A stretch of 64,000 bases of DNA from Nocardioides panzhihuensis (lineage in GTDB: Bacteria > Actinomycetota > Actinomycetes > Propionibacteriales > Nocardioidaceae), in assembly GCF_013408335.1 (NCBI RefSeq), contig NZ_JACBZR010000001.1:1798001-1862000 (forward strand). The letters are read 5' to 3'. A program made the translations under genes and the position numbers. Positions 17,659-26,457 of the stretch are shown here, in pieces; the first letter of the stretch is position 1; every line of letters starts with the position of its first letter. Below the pieces are notes generated by a model. It was not told where the DNA came from. It worked only from the letters and a program-made list of their open reading frames with translations, and did not search any database.

Positions 17659-18489
17659 GTGCGCCCTGGTCGACACAAGCGGATAGATGACAACACACGA
17701 GGTTGGTCGCAGGCTGACACGCGAAGACTTTTGGCGGCCCCACGTCGGCTGGGGCCGGTAGACGGGCGGCATCGAAATGAGCGTCGCGGCGCGATTCGCT
17801 GGCGAGGAGCGGTGCCCCAGGTGCTGACTGTCGTTGCGGTCGCGGGCGTTCTGGGTGGCGGTTCTGTTGTTCGAGATTCGGTGGATCCGGCAGCGTTGAC
17901 GGAGTCGGCGGCCGATCGTTCAGTGCCGCCGGCGGCGCTCGATCGGCGGGACAGGGTGAGCCGGTCGGCGGAGCGGCAGTCGTCGAGGGACAGGCGGCGC
18001 GAACCCGCCAAGCCCAGCCCGAGTCGGCCTCCGAGGGCTCGGGTTGACCGGCCCCGTCAGGTCGAGAGGCTCGCGGACGACCGCACGGATGCGCGATGGG
18101 TGCTCCCGGTCGACTCGTATCGCCTCACCGGCACTTTCGGCGAGGGGAGTTCGCTATGGAGCAACACTCATACGGGCCTGGACTTTGCGACGTCGTGGGG
18201 CACGACGATCGTCGCGGTAGCGGGCGGGCGTGTCATCGAAGCCGGTTGGGCGGGCGCGTACGGCTACCGCACGATCATGGAGCTTCCTGATGGGACGGAG
18301 ATCTGGTACTGCCATCAGGCGCGCATCGACGTCGATCCCGACGAGTTGGTCGGTCGTGGGCAGCCGATCGGCGAGGTCGGAAGTACCGGCAACAGCACCG
18401 GGCCCCACGTGCATATCGAGGTACGCCCAGGCGGCGCGGATCCCATCGATCCGAAGGACGCGTTTGTTGAGCATGGTGTTCGCCCGTAG
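17659..18489 (+). CDS. Membrane-anchored M23 (LytM) peptidase (276 aa)
   Basis: The GTG at 17659, preceded by GAGGAG, gives a short basic N-terminus, one helix (PQVLTVVAVAGVLGGGSVV) and a long Arg/Ser/Pro-rich linker. The C-terminal LytM domain has HTGLDFA (HxxxD) and GPHVHIEV (HxH), the zinc ligands of active M23 endopeptidases. Such enzymes cut peptidoglycan cross-bridges. Its place in the metal island beside an M15 peptidase suggests a cell-wall adjustment role, but the link to metal is only by position and by the nearby operator. Confidence 0.88.
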   Translation: MRPGRHKRIDDNTRGWSQADTRRLLAAPRRLGPVDGRHRNERRGAIRWRGAVPQVLTVVAVAGVLGGGSVVRDSVDPAALTESAADRSVPPAALDRRDRVSRSAERQSSRDRRREPAKPSPSRPPRARVDRPRQVERLADDRTDARWVLPVDSYRLTGTFGEGSSLWSNTHTGLDFATSWGTTIVAVAGGRVIEAGWAGAYGYRTIMELPDGTEIWYCHQARIDVDPDELVGRGQPIGEVGSTGNSTGPHVHIEVRPGGADPIDPKDAFVEHGVRP

Positions 18490-18629
18490 TGCAGGCCCGC
18501 CTGTTGGGGACGTACGGCCTCGGGGGTTGGGAGATCCATGGTGATGCCGCCGGCGATCGCGAGCGTGAACAGGGGCGGTCGAGAGCCCGCGCCGCCGGGT
18601 GTTCCTTCTTGAAATCCGAGACCGAACAC

Positions 18630-18654
18630 GATCTACTATCGCCAATAGTAGATC
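18630..18654. promoter_or_regulatory. Perfect BlaI-type operator
   Basis: GATCTACTAT-cgcca-ATAGTAGATC has ten-base perfect arms, the best copy of the regional dyad. It lies between the M23 gene and the GNAT-M15 pair and probably controls the latter. Confidence 0.75.
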
Positions 18655-18766
18655 CCAGGGAGGTGGCAGGCAGTTGCTACGACGTGCTGCACCAGGACGC
18701 GCCGCACCAGGACGTACTGCGTCAGGCGGCGGGGCGGCGCCGAGGGAACCTGTCGATGAATCGACG

Positions 18767-19405
18767 GTGAGGACCAGGCGGATGGGTTTGCAAGACCTGC
18801 CGGCCGTCGTCGCCGCTCATCGTCAGCACTTCCCCAATGGGTTCTTTGCGCGTCTCGGACCGCGGTTCCTTTGCCGCTATTACCGGACGTTCCTCGACGG
18901 TCCGCTGGCTGTGGCACTCATCGTCGAGGTGTCCGGAGTGCCATCGGGATATCTCGTCGGCGTCCTGGATCCCGTTCAGCATCGCCGTCTTCTGCTGACT
19001 TATCACGGTGTCGCGCTGGCGGTATGTGGGCTGATCGGTCTGATGCGCAGGCCGACGGTGCTGACCCGCTTCCTCGTGACCCGGGCACGCCGATACCTGA
19101 CCGTTCTGATGCGCTCCCGCGATCGCGCCCTCGAGTCGGTGGGTGGGCCCCGCATTGCGGTCCTGTCGAATATTGTCGTGGCCGAGCACGCCCGCGGATA
19201 CGGGCTGGGGACGGTGCTGGTGGACGCCTTCCTTTCTCAGGCGCGCGACGCGGGACGGGACCGGGCATGTCTGGTCACCGTCGCCGGCCCAAACGGCGCC
19301 GGGTCGTTCTATGCGAAGTCAGGCTGGCGACACACCCGTGATGCAACAGGATCCGATGGCCAACGACTGTCCTTTTTCGAACGCGATCTGCCGGAGGTCG
19401 TGTGA
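18767..19405 (+). CDS. GNAT-family N-acetyltransferase (212 aa)
   Basis: The N-terminus RRMGLQDLPAVVAAHRQHF and the acetyl-CoA loop HARGYGLGTVLVDAFLSQA are typical of GNAT enzymes. VAGPNGAGSFYAKSGW is the usual end of the fold. A middle insert of about 40 residues is rich in Arg and hydrophobics. GTG at 18767 fits family length; the frame is open upstream but that part would span the operator at 18630. The stop overlaps the GTG of the next gene, so the two are coupled. The acceptor is unknown; the coupling to an M15 peptidase hints at a wall or lipoprotein substrate. Confidence 0.75.
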   Translation: MRTRRMGLQDLPAVVAAHRQHFPNGFFARLGPRFLCRYYRTFLDGPLAVALIVEVSGVPSGYLVGVLDPVQHRRLLLTYHGVALAVCGLIGLMRRPTVLTRFLVTRARRYLTVLMRSRDRALESVGGPRIAVLSNIVVAEHARGYGLGTVLVDAFLSQARDAGRDRACLVTVAGPNGAGSFYAKSGWRHTRDATGSDGQRLSFFERDLPEVV

Positions 19406-20160
19406 CGGCAGCCCGACGGGCGGCGGTCATGCTGGTCCTGGCCTTGGTGCTTTCTGGATGCGCCGCCGTAGGGGAGCGTGGCCAACGGGAGGTGCCGAGG
19501 AAGAACCCGTCTGCGACAGCTCCTGTGAACCCCTCAGCGGGGCTTTCGTCGGTTGACTCCGCCGACCCAGTGATCGAGCCGGTATCTCGACGCCAATGGC
19601 AAGAGATGGAGGCGGTGGGAATGGTTCGCCCCGGATGTCCCGTCGTACGACGCGGTCAACTGCGTTCGGTGCGGGTGAGCTTCATGGACTTTGACGGTGT
19701 GAAGCAGCGCGGTCAGCTGGTCGTCAACCGAGATGTGGCGGCTAGTGTGTCCCGGATCTTCAGCAGTTTGTACGACGCCCGATTCCCGATTCGGAAGATG
19801 CAGCCGGTGGAGGAGTACGACGGGGACGCGAATGCCAGTCTTGCCGACGACAACACCTCCGCGTACAACTGCCGCAGAGAAGACCAGATCAACGCACCGT
19901 TTCGCGAGTCTCCTCACGCGAATGGGAGGGCGATCGACATCAACCCATTCGAGAACCCGTGGAAGGACCTTCGCTGCACGTGCTGGTTTCCCTCCGGCGA
20001 TTACCGGGCACGCAAGGAGGCCCCTGGAGTGATCCTCCGAGACGGCGTGGTCTGGAAGGCATTCCGCCGAGAAGGGTGGATCTGGCAGAACATCGACGTC
20101 CCTGACTACATGCACTTCGACACGGGGTATCCGTCTGAGCCGTTCCGTTCAAGACCATAG
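19402..20160 (+). CDS. M15-family peptidase lipoprotein (252 aa)
   Basis: A lipobox (LVLSGC) gives a surface lipoprotein. The C-terminal domain has SPHANGRAIDINPF and YMHFDTG, the zinc-binding His/Asp and His motifs of VanY/D-Ala-D-Ala carboxypeptidase-type M15 proteins, plus FRREGWIW. Cysteines in ASAYNCRRE and RCTCW are probably disulfide-bonded. It starts at a GTG coupled to the GNAT gene. A role in trimming peptidoglycan stems is likely from the family. A weak hairpin (20161-20188) directly follows the stop. Confidence 0.83.
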   Translation: MTAARRAAVMLVLALVLSGCAAVGERGQREVPRKNPSATAPVNPSAGLSSVDSADPVIEPVSRRQWQEMEAVGMVRPGCPVVRRGQLRSVRVSFMDFDGVKQRGQLVVNRDVAASVSRIFSSLYDARFPIRKMQPVEEYDGDANASLADDNTSAYNCRREDQINAPFRESPHANGRAIDINPFENPWKDLRCTCWFPSGDYRARKEAPGVILRDGVVWKAFRREGWIWQNIDVPDYMHFDTGYPSEPFRSRP

Positions 20161-20333
20161 CAGCGGTGAGCCGCCTGATCAGCCGCTGAACAGAATGCTC
20201 ATGGCCGCGGCACCTGGGGCGAGCCGTTCCGAGTCGCAGTCGAACGGCCCCGAGCGCGCTGCTCCGTCGAGGTCAGTGCGGGATCAGACGCGTGCCGCAG
20301 TCCCGCGCAGCCTCGCCACAGCGCCTGGTCCGT

Positions 20334-21275
20334 CTACTTGCCCGCGTAGGAGTGCAGGCCGCCGCCCCAGAGATTGATGCCGACGAAGTTGAACAGCAGA
20401 GCGGCGAAGCCAACGAGGGCGAGGATCGCGGCACGGCGCCCGCGCCAGCCGGCGGTGGCACGGGCGTGGAGGTAGGCCGCATAGGCAACCCACGTGATGA
20501 ACGCCCAGACCTCCTTGGGATCCCATCCCCAATACCGGCCCCAGGCGTAGCCTGCCCAGATCGGGCCGGCGATCAGCGCGGCAAAGGTCCATACCGGAAA
20601 GCCGAACGCATGCACGCGGTAGGCAAGCGCATCGATGACCTCTCCGGCGGGGAGTCGTGCGGCGAGGCCGCGGTTGCCGGCGTCGCGGGCCTCCGCACGT
20701 GACCGATAAAGGTAGAGGCAAGAGGCCAGGGCGCCGACGGTGAATGCGCCGGTGGCGAGCATGGCCGCCGTCACATGGATGTAGAGCCAGTAGGAGTGCA
20801 GTGCCGGGACCAGTGGGCCCGCTGGGACGTCCAGCAACAGCACCGCGACCATGAGAAGTACGACGATCAGCCCGGTCACCGCGAGACCCAGCCAGCGAAT
20901 GGGCTGGAAGCGGAGCAGCACAAGGTACGTAGCGACGGTGGCCACACAGCCGGTGATCGTGAACTCGTACATGTTGCCCCATGGCACGCGATCAGCAGCC
21001 AGGCCCCTAGTGACCATCCCGACAGTGTTCAGTGCGAACGCGATCACGGTAAGAGCGACACCGAGGCGACCTGCGAAGTCCTCACGGTAGGAGATCAGTG
21101 AGTTCCGCGGATCCGCTTCGACCCCGGTTGCGCCGACCTTGACGGTCGCAATTTCGGGTCGTGGTGCCTTGTGAAACGCCCACTCGGCGATGTGGGCCAG
21201 CAGGGCGAGGCTGTAGACCAGGGCCGCGAACATGATCGCGGTGTTGCTGAACTGGGCGTATTGGATGTTGCTCAT
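20334..21275 (-). CDS. ccsB: Cytochrome c biogenesis protein CcsB/ResC (313 aa)
   Basis: Heme-handling membrane protein of the system II cytochrome c maturation machinery. It has about eight helices and the tryptophan-rich motif GRYWGWDPKEVWAFITW with flanking His residues, which presents heme. It works with ResB, whose gene overlaps it by four bases upstream (ATGA). It is the last gene of the leftward operon 23962-20334 (small protein, Lgt, ResB, CcsB) under the operator at 23990. Confidence 0.92.
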   Translation of the reverse strand: MSNIQYAQFSNTAIMFAALVYSLALLAHIAEWAFHKAPRPEIATVKVGATGVEADPRNSLISYREDFAGRLGVALTVIAFALNTVGMVTRGLAADRVPWGNMYEFTITGCVATVATYLVLLRFQPIRWLGLAVTGLIVVLLMVAVLLLDVPAGPLVPALHSYWLYIHVTAAMLATGAFTVGALASCLYLYRSRAEARDAGNRGLAARLPAGEVIDALAYRVHAFGFPVWTFAALIAGPIWAGYAWGRYWGWDPKEVWAFITWVAYAAYLHARATAGWRGRRAAILALVGFAALLFNFVGINLWGGGLHSYAGK

Positions 21276-22861
21276 GTGGTTGCCTTCTCGATGTTGGCGA
21301 GGAGATCGGTCAGTGCCTGGTCAAGCCCATTGCCCTCGAGACGGTCGAGACCCGCAATCTCCAGTTCGGAGCCGGCCTCGGTACGGCGCGCGCGCAGCCA
21401 GACGCGGCGCGGGCGGATGAAGAGTGATCCCAGCAGGCCGAGGAGTCCGATGATGACGCCGCCGAGGGCGAAATTTTCAGCTGGGGTGGAGCTTACTTGG
21501 AGTCGTGTCCAGCGGGTCAACCCGTCAAAGGTGACTGTGCCCAGGCCGTCGGGGAGTTTGCGGGTAGCGCCCATCGGGATATTCAGGATGAGCGGCTTTC
21601 CGGTCTTGTCCGTGACTGCGGCCAGATTCGTCTTGTTCAACGCGTACACAGACTGGGGGACACCGTTGCTCAGTCCCAGGTCGCCCTGGTAGACGGCCAT
21701 CGACAACACGGGGTTCATCGCGTCGGGGAACTGTGAGACCGGTCCTGTCTCCTTGCTCCAGGCGTACGTCGGCAGGAACCGCGCGTCGAAGCCAAGTTGC
21801 GAGGGCTTGGCGTCCGGTGCCTTCACGACCCCCACGGAGGAGTAGGCGGCGTCCTGCGGCATGAAGACCGTCGGTCCTGAGTAGACGGTGTTGCCCTCGC
21901 CGTCGTGGACCGTGATGACGGGCGCGTAGCCGTTGCCGACGAGGAAGACGCTGGTGTCCCCGATGGTCAGCGGACGGTTCACCTCGACCCGCTGCTTCTC
22001 CTTCTCGGCACCGGGCGAGGGGCTGTAGGAAAGGTCTGCGCGGAAGGCCGTGGGTTGGCCCAGCGTCGGGCCGGAGGTCATGAAGTTCGCCTTGAACTGG
22101 TCAAGTGTAAAGTTGAACGGCTTGAGTGAATCCGCGCGGAACAGCGGTCCGGGAGCGAAGTCGTCGTAGGACTGGCGGGCATTGGTGAACGTCTGTCCTT
22201 GCACCAGGTTGACCGAGCCGCGGAACCCGAAGAAGCTTCCTGCGGCGAAGGCGATCAGGATCACGACCAATGACAGGTGGAAGACTAGGTTGCCGGCCTC
22301 GCGTAGGTAGCCCCGTTGCGCGGAGACGGTCGCAGACCCGTCCTCGGAGGAAGCCGTGTTGACGCGATAGCGCTGCCGCCGGAGCAGCGACCGGGTCGCA
22401 TCGGCCACCACCTCCGGAGACGCGGTAGATGTGCCCGTAATCGAGTGAGGCAGGCGGGTCAGGTTGCGGGGGGCGCGCGGCGGGGGAGCGGTCGCACCGC
22501 GCCAGTACACCCTGAGGCGCGGCAGGATGCAGCCCACCAGGGAGACCATCAGCAGCAGGTAGATCGCGCTGAACCAGGGCGACCCGTAGACGTGGAATAC
22601 GTCGAGCCGCTCATAGACGGGCGTTAGCTTGGGGTGCATCTGTTGCCACTGGCGTACCGCGTTCGGATCGACCGGCTCCTGCGGGACGAGGGACCCGGGA
22701 ATCGAGGCCAGCGCCAGGAGCAGGAGGAGGATCAGGGCGGTCCTCATCGAGGTGAGCTGGCGCCAGCCCCATCGCGCAAGCTCCAAGACGGTGAGCGTGC
22801 CGGGCGCTGAGGGAGGCTCGCTCGGCTGCGTGGTCAGCGGTGTGTCGATGGTGTCGGTCAC
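21272..22861 (-). CDS. resB: Cytochrome c biogenesis protein ResB (529 aa)
   Basis: System II partner of CcsB. The real start is the GTG at 22861, which overlaps the lgt stop as GTGA; the longer frame upstream lies inside lgt. Helices occur near residues 38-56, 95-115 and 200-220, then a large extracytoplasmic domain, and a last helix (ALGGVIIGLLGLLGSLF). LTSMRTALILLLLLALASIPG and FHLSLVVILIAFAAGSFFGF are typical ResB segments. Together with CcsB it would deliver heme to apocytochrome c, with reductant from TlpA/CcdA-type proteins encoded at 26458-27803. Confidence 0.92.
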   Translation of the reverse strand: MTDTIDTPLTTQPSEPPSAPGTLTVLELARWGWRQLTSMRTALILLLLLALASIPGSLVPQEPVDPNAVRQWQQMHPKLTPVYERLDVFHVYGSPWFSAIYLLLMVSLVGCILPRLRVYWRGATAPPPRAPRNLTRLPHSITGTSTASPEVVADATRSLLRRQRYRVNTASSEDGSATVSAQRGYLREAGNLVFHLSLVVILIAFAAGSFFGFRGSVNLVQGQTFTNARQSYDDFAPGPLFRADSLKPFNFTLDQFKANFMTSGPTLGQPTAFRADLSYSPSPGAEKEKQRVEVNRPLTIGDTSVFLVGNGYAPVITVHDGEGNTVYSGPTVFMPQDAAYSSVGVVKAPDAKPSQLGFDARFLPTYAWSKETGPVSQFPDAMNPVLSMAVYQGDLGLSNGVPQSVYALNKTNLAAVTDKTGKPLILNIPMGATRKLPDGLGTVTFDGLTRWTRLQVSSTPAENFALGGVIIGLLGLLGSLFIRPRRVWLRARRTEAGSELEIAGLDRLEGNGLDQALTDLLANIEKATT

Positions 22862-23700
22862 TGGACAGGATCCGCGGCTGCGGCCTCGAGGGCCGTGCTT
22901 GACGCCTTGGGCCGGCGGGTTGCCAGGGCGAAGTAGGCCGCGGCAGCGGCGAAGGCGATGACGCTGGTCCACATGTTCAAGCGCAGCCCGAGGACGTGGT
23001 TCACCGTGTCGATCCGCAGGTACTCGATCCATCCGCGGCCAGCGGTGTAACCCATGACATAGATGGCGAACAGTCGACCGCCGGTGATCTTGAAACGTGC
23101 TTCGATCCACAGCACGAGTCCCACGACGCCGAGGTCCCATAGCGACTCGTAGAGGAAGGTGGGGTGGAACGTAGCGAAGCTCTCGTAGCCCTCTGGACGC
23201 TTATCGGGGCTGATCTGCAGTCCCCAGGGTAGCTGTGTGGGCCTGCCGAAGAGTTCCTGGTTCCACCAGTTGCCCCATCGGCCGATCGCCTGCGCCAGCG
23301 GGATCGCGGGTGCGAGCACCGCGGCGACCTCCCCGAACGGCGCGCCGGCGCGCCGGGCGCCGATCCAGGCCCCAAGTGCGCCCAGGGTGATCGCGCCCCA
23401 GATGCCTAGCCCGCCGTTCCAGATGTAGAGCGCCTCGATCGGTCGGCCTCCGGCCCCGAAGTAGAGCTCGGGGTCGGTGATCACGTGGTAGAGGCGACCT
23501 CCGACGATGCCGAATGGGACCGCCCACAAGGCGATGTCCTGGATCCGCCCCGGCTCACCTCCGCGGCGTGCCCAGCGCTTCTCCGCCAGCCACACGGCAG
23601 CGATGATGCCGGCGATGATGCACAGCGCGTACGCGCGCAGTGGGAAGAGTCCGATATGCCAGACGCCCTCGCTCGGGCTCGGTATGTACAGAGTGGTCAT
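22858..23700 (-). CDS. lgt: Prolipoprotein diacylglyceryl transferase Lgt (280 aa)
   Basis: Transfers diacylglycerol from phosphatidylglycerol to the lipobox cysteine of prolipoproteins. Seven helices and the Lgt signature AIGRWGNWWNQELFG are present, with NGGLGIWGA and the C-terminal GRGWIEYLR block. This is an accessory copy: it lies inside the metal island, coupled to resB, and with lspA at 10004 gives the element both early lipoprotein-processing enzymes. Several lipoproteins encoded nearby would be clients. Confidence 0.94.
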   Translation of the reverse strand: MTTLYIPSPSEGVWHIGLFPLRAYALCIIAGIIAAVWLAEKRWARRGGEPGRIQDIALWAVPFGIVGGRLYHVITDPELYFGAGGRPIEALYIWNGGLGIWGAITLGALGAWIGARRAGAPFGEVAAVLAPAIPLAQAIGRWGNWWNQELFGRPTQLPWGLQISPDKRPEGYESFATFHPTFLYESLWDLGVVGLVLWIEARFKITGGRLFAIYVMGYTAGRGWIEYLRIDTVNHVLGLRLNMWTSVIAFAAAAAYFALATRRPKASSTALEAAAADPVQ

Positions 23701-23707
23701 CTCGTCG

Positions 23708-23962
23708 TCAGACCCTCGGGTTCGGGTCCATGACGATGCCGCCGATGATCCCGAGCCCGATGGCCATGGGATAGCCGATCAGCACGTCCTGCCAACCCAT
23801 CGACATCGGGATGGGGTGCCAGCCTGCGTGGGCCACGAGATGCTGGATCGCGACAACGGCCGCCAGCCCGAACAACGACCAAGACGCGATGCGGCGCTTG
23901 CTCCAGTTCGACAGCTGCCTGTCGATATCGCTCTTCTTGGCGCGGCGACGGATGCTCGCCAT
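23708..23962 (-). CDS. Small two-helix membrane protein (84 aa)
   Basis: A basic N-terminus (RRRAKKSDIDRQLSNWSKRR) precedes two helices with a His-rich loop between them (IQHLVAHAGWHPIPMSMGW). No family is recognised. It is seven bases upstream of lgt and first in that operon, directly behind the operator at 23990. The His/Met content of the loop is compatible with metal binding. Confidence 0.7.
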   Translation of the reverse strand: MASIRRRAKKSDIDRQLSNWSKRRIASWSLFGLAAVVAIQHLVAHAGWHPIPMSMGWQDVLIGYPMAIGLGIIGGIVMDPNPRV

Positions 23963-23989
23963 GACGCACTTCCTCTCCTCAGGAACGAA

Positions 23990-24008
23990 CTCCTAAGAAG
24001 GATAGTAG
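23990..24008. promoter_or_regulatory. BlaI-type operator of the lgt-resB-ccsB operon
   Basis: CTCCTAA-gaagg-ATAGTAG: right arm perfect, left arm 5 of 7, 5-base spacer. It is 28 bases upstream of the first gene. The remaining bases to 24151 show no gene. Confidence 0.65.
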
Positions 24009-24151
24009 ACGAGTGCGCGCGTTCGTCTGTGGGCGGTCAACCACACGCCAGGGCTGACCGGAATCGAGCAGTGTGCGCGCCGCCGCAAGGCGCTGGGCCG
24101 TCCACGCATCACGGTCCAGACTTCACGCTGCCAATGGTTGGGGAAGGCGGC

Positions 24152-25102
24152 TCACGCCATCCGGCAGATGCCTTCCCATGCGATGGCCACGGCGGGAGCG
24201 GCGGCGAGCACGAGCGGGACCATCACAGCTGCGGCGATGCCGAATGCTGCGACCGCCGATGCGCCCACGGACAAGCGTCGCGGTCGGCCACGCAGCCGGG
24301 ACAGTCGTGCTTCAACGTCTTGCGCACTCGCGGCCAACGTGCCTGCCGGCGCGGGATTGCACGCGAGCCGGGCAAGCGCATCGCGAAGCGGCCCCGGGCC
24401 GACGCGGCGACGGGCACCGTCATCCGCGCACAGTTCGGCGTAAAGCTGTACGAGCGGCATGGCGGTGCGGAAAGCAGGAAAGACTGGCGCCAGCGTCGCG
24501 AACAATGCGCGACATGCGACCAGTGCCGTGTGGTGCCGCTGACGAAGATGGGCGTGCTCGTGCGCCAGAACGGCGTCGAGCTCGTCTGGTCGGAGAGTGG
24601 AGAGCAGGCCGCTGGTGAGCACGATTCGGTGGTGTCGGCCGCCGATGCAGAAGGCGTACGGCGCCTCGTGCTCGACTATCAATGCACCTGTTGCGACGTC
24701 ACGTCGCCCGACCATGTCAAAGGCGGCCACGCGTGCGGCACGCTCCCGACGATCTGACACCAACGCCCGCACTGCGCACCATGTGGTCCGTGAGATCAGC
24801 ATCAGGAACAGCGTCAGGCCAAGCAGCGCGGTGAATGCGCCGCCTGGTGAGGCGTAGCCGTGGCGAAGGTTCTCGGCACACAGGCTGAAGAATCTGGCCA
24901 CGTCGGCACTGACGTGGGAGAACGAGATACCGAGCGCGAGTCCAGAGGCTGCGAGAGACAGCAGCACCGACATCGACAAGGCCTGCCAGGCGGCGATCGC
25001 GAGTCGGGGAGCCAATGCTGGCCAACGGGCCTCTCGCAGCCATGTGGCGCCGAGTGTCCCGGCGACCGCGGCGTACGTCGCCAGAAGGAGTGCGTCAATC
25101 AC
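24152..25102 (-). CDS. M56 family membrane metallopeptidase, BlaR1-like (316 aa)
   Basis: Four to five helices and a cytosolic zinc site HEHAH at residues 181-185, followed by an acidic ligand region (ELCADDGARR). This is the layout of the shorter M56 proteins without a penicillin-binding sensor domain. M56 proteins inactivate BlaI-type repressors by cleavage. Its gene overlaps the BlaI-type gene by eight bases, so they form a signalling pair. What the extracytoplasmic side senses is not evident; copper or envelope thiol stress would fit the regulon. Confidence 0.9.
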   Translation of the reverse strand: MIDALLLATYAAVAGTLGATWLREARWPALAPRLAIAAWQALSMSVLLSLAASGLALGISFSHVSADVARFFSLCAENLRHGYASPGGAFTALLGLTLFLMLISRTTWCAVRALVSDRRERAARVAAFDMVGRRDVATGALIVEHEAPYAFCIGGRHHRIVLTSGLLSTLRPDELDAVLAHEHAHLRQRHHTALVACRALFATLAPVFPAFRTAMPLVQLYAELCADDGARRRVGPGPLRDALARLACNPAPAGTLAASAQDVEARLSRLRGRPRRLSVGASAVAAFGIAAAVMVPLVLAAAPAVAIAWEGICRMA

Positions 25103-25442
25103 CGAGCGCCCGCTTCAACTTCTTGACCTCGGCTGGCGACATGGTGTCGAGGAAGCGCAGCAGCGTGACCGAGCTGTCACCGCTCCCGCTGAGCAGCTCG
25201 TGCATGAGGTCGGCGGTGTGCGCGGCGCGGTCCTTGGTCGGCCGATAGCGAAACGCCCGTCCCTCCCGCTGGCGAGTCACGACCCCCTTGCGGTGAAGAT
25301 TGTCCATGACTGTCATCACCGTGGTGTAGGCCAGTGGCGGGTCTCGGTCGATCCGCTCGAGGACGTCGCGAACCGTCAGCGGTTCGTCTGCCGCCCACAG
25401 GTGGTCCATGACCACCGCCTCAAGGTCTCCGAATGGGCGCAC
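25095..25442 (-). CDS. BlaI/MecI/CopY-type repressor (115 aa)
   Basis: Winged helix with FGDLEAVVMDHLWAADEPLTV, the recognition region AYTTVMTVMDNLHRKG and the wing FRYRPTKDR, all standard for BlaI/CopY. The GTG at 25442 follows GAGGAG and gives the usual family length. The CxCxxxxCxC copper hook of enterococcal CopY is absent; there are no cysteines, so it is probably relieved by the M56 protease rather than by direct metal binding. The dyads CTACTAT-N5-ATAGTAG around the island are its likely targets, including the one in front of its own operon (26414-26438). Confidence 0.9.
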   Translation of the reverse strand: MRPFGDLEAVVMDHLWAADEPLTVRDVLERIDRDPPLAYTTVMTVMDNLHRKGVVTRQREGRAFRYRPTKDRAAHTADLMHELLSGSGDSSVTLLRFLDTMSPAEVKKLKRALGD

Positions 25443-25492
25443 TTTCGAATGACTCCTCTTCCTCACACGCTGGCCGGCGGACCCGCGACCTG

Positions 25493-26362
25493 CTAGGACA
25501 ATGGCTCCCACCCGGATCCCGCCTTCTCGTACAAGTTAGCGCGGTCGCCGTCGAGAACCCCGATGATGAGCTCGCCCTGGGCAGTGTAGGAGGCTGCGCT
25601 GGTGTTGTCGGGAATCGTGGCCGAGGTCCAGGTCGAGCCCTGGTCGGTGCTGACCTGGGCATCGCCCATGCCGATGACGAACAGATCCTGGCCGCCCTTG
25701 CCGACTGCAACGGACATGGACCCCATGCCGCTGCCCATTGCATCCCAGGTGCGGCCGCCATCGGTCGTCTTGACCGCGCCGGCCTGCATCGATGGCGCGA
25801 TCGCCACGTCCGGGTTGGATGGGTCCACCCAGATGGTGCCCATGAAGTCCATGCCCTGCGAGCTGCGCCGCTCGAACGTCTTCCCGCCGTCGGTCGACAC
25901 CAGGATCCCCGACTGCGGCGAGGCCACGTATACCATGCTGCCCGAAGCGCCGAGGCCATGAACATCGGAGACGGGCAGACCGGTGACAGTGTCGAACGTC
26001 GCGCCATTGTCGCTCGAGGCATACAAGCCCGCGTGGCCGCCGGCGAGCACTGTGTCCCCTGACTGGGCCCAGCCCATGACGTCCTTGTCGTCGAGCGACT
26101 TGATCTGCGTCCAATTTCCAGCGGCGCTACGGTACCCGGCTCCACCGTGCCCACCGACGAACAGGCGATCGCCGACCTCGCCGACTGCGTGCAGGTCGCC
26201 ACCCACGACGGGCCCCGCGCTGATCTCGGAACCACTGCCCGAGCGCTGATTCAGGTATGTGCCCATCGCGATCACGAGAACCGTGACGATGAGAAGCGGT
26301 GCGACGACCTTAAGGGCGCGAGGCGAAAGGCCGAAGATGCGATCGCTACTGGGGTCGGTCAT
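25493..26362 (-). CDS. Membrane-anchored BNR-repeat beta-propeller protein (289 aa)
   Basis: One N-terminal helix (residues 18-34) anchors an extracytoplasmic domain with Asp-box repeats (SSDNGATFDT, STDGGKTFER, TTDGGRTWDA, STDQGSTWTS) and DVHGLGASGS, related to the HIHGLG lipoprotein at 15390. Met-rich stretches (SGMGSMSVAVG) are notable. It is first in the operon BNR-blaI-M56, so it may supply an extracytoplasmic input for the M56 sensor; that is inference from gene order only. Confidence 0.82.
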   Translation of the reverse strand: MTDPSSDRIFGLSPRALKVVAPLLIVTVLVIAMGTYLNQRSGSGSEISAGPVVGGDLHAVGEVGDRLFVGGHGGAGYRSAAGNWTQIKSLDDKDVMGWAQSGDTVLAGGHAGLYASSDNGATFDTVTGLPVSDVHGLGASGSMVYVASPQSGILVSTDGGKTFERRSSQGMDFMGTIWVDPSNPDVAIAPSMQAGAVKTTDGGRTWDAMGSGMGSMSVAVGKGGQDLFVIGMGDAQVSTDQGSTWTSATIPDNTSAASYTAQGELIIGVLDGDRANLYEKAGSGWEPLS

Positions 26363-26413
26363 GTGAGTCCTGTCCTCTATGAGCCCGGTTTCTCTGCGCC
26401 GGACTTCCCGCCG

Positions 26414-26438
26414 TACTATCCACTATCGAAGATAGTAG
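26414..26438. promoter_or_regulatory. BlaI-type operator in the divergent blaI/tlpA promoter
   Basis: CCACTAT-cgaag-ATAGTAG (26420-26438) matches at 13 of 14 arm positions and has an extra TACTAT half-site at 26414-26419. It lies between the start of the BNR-blaI-M56 operon and that of tlpA-ccdA, so autoregulation and divergent control are likely. Confidence 0.75.
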
Positions 26439-26457
26439 ACGTTCGAAGGGTGACGGA

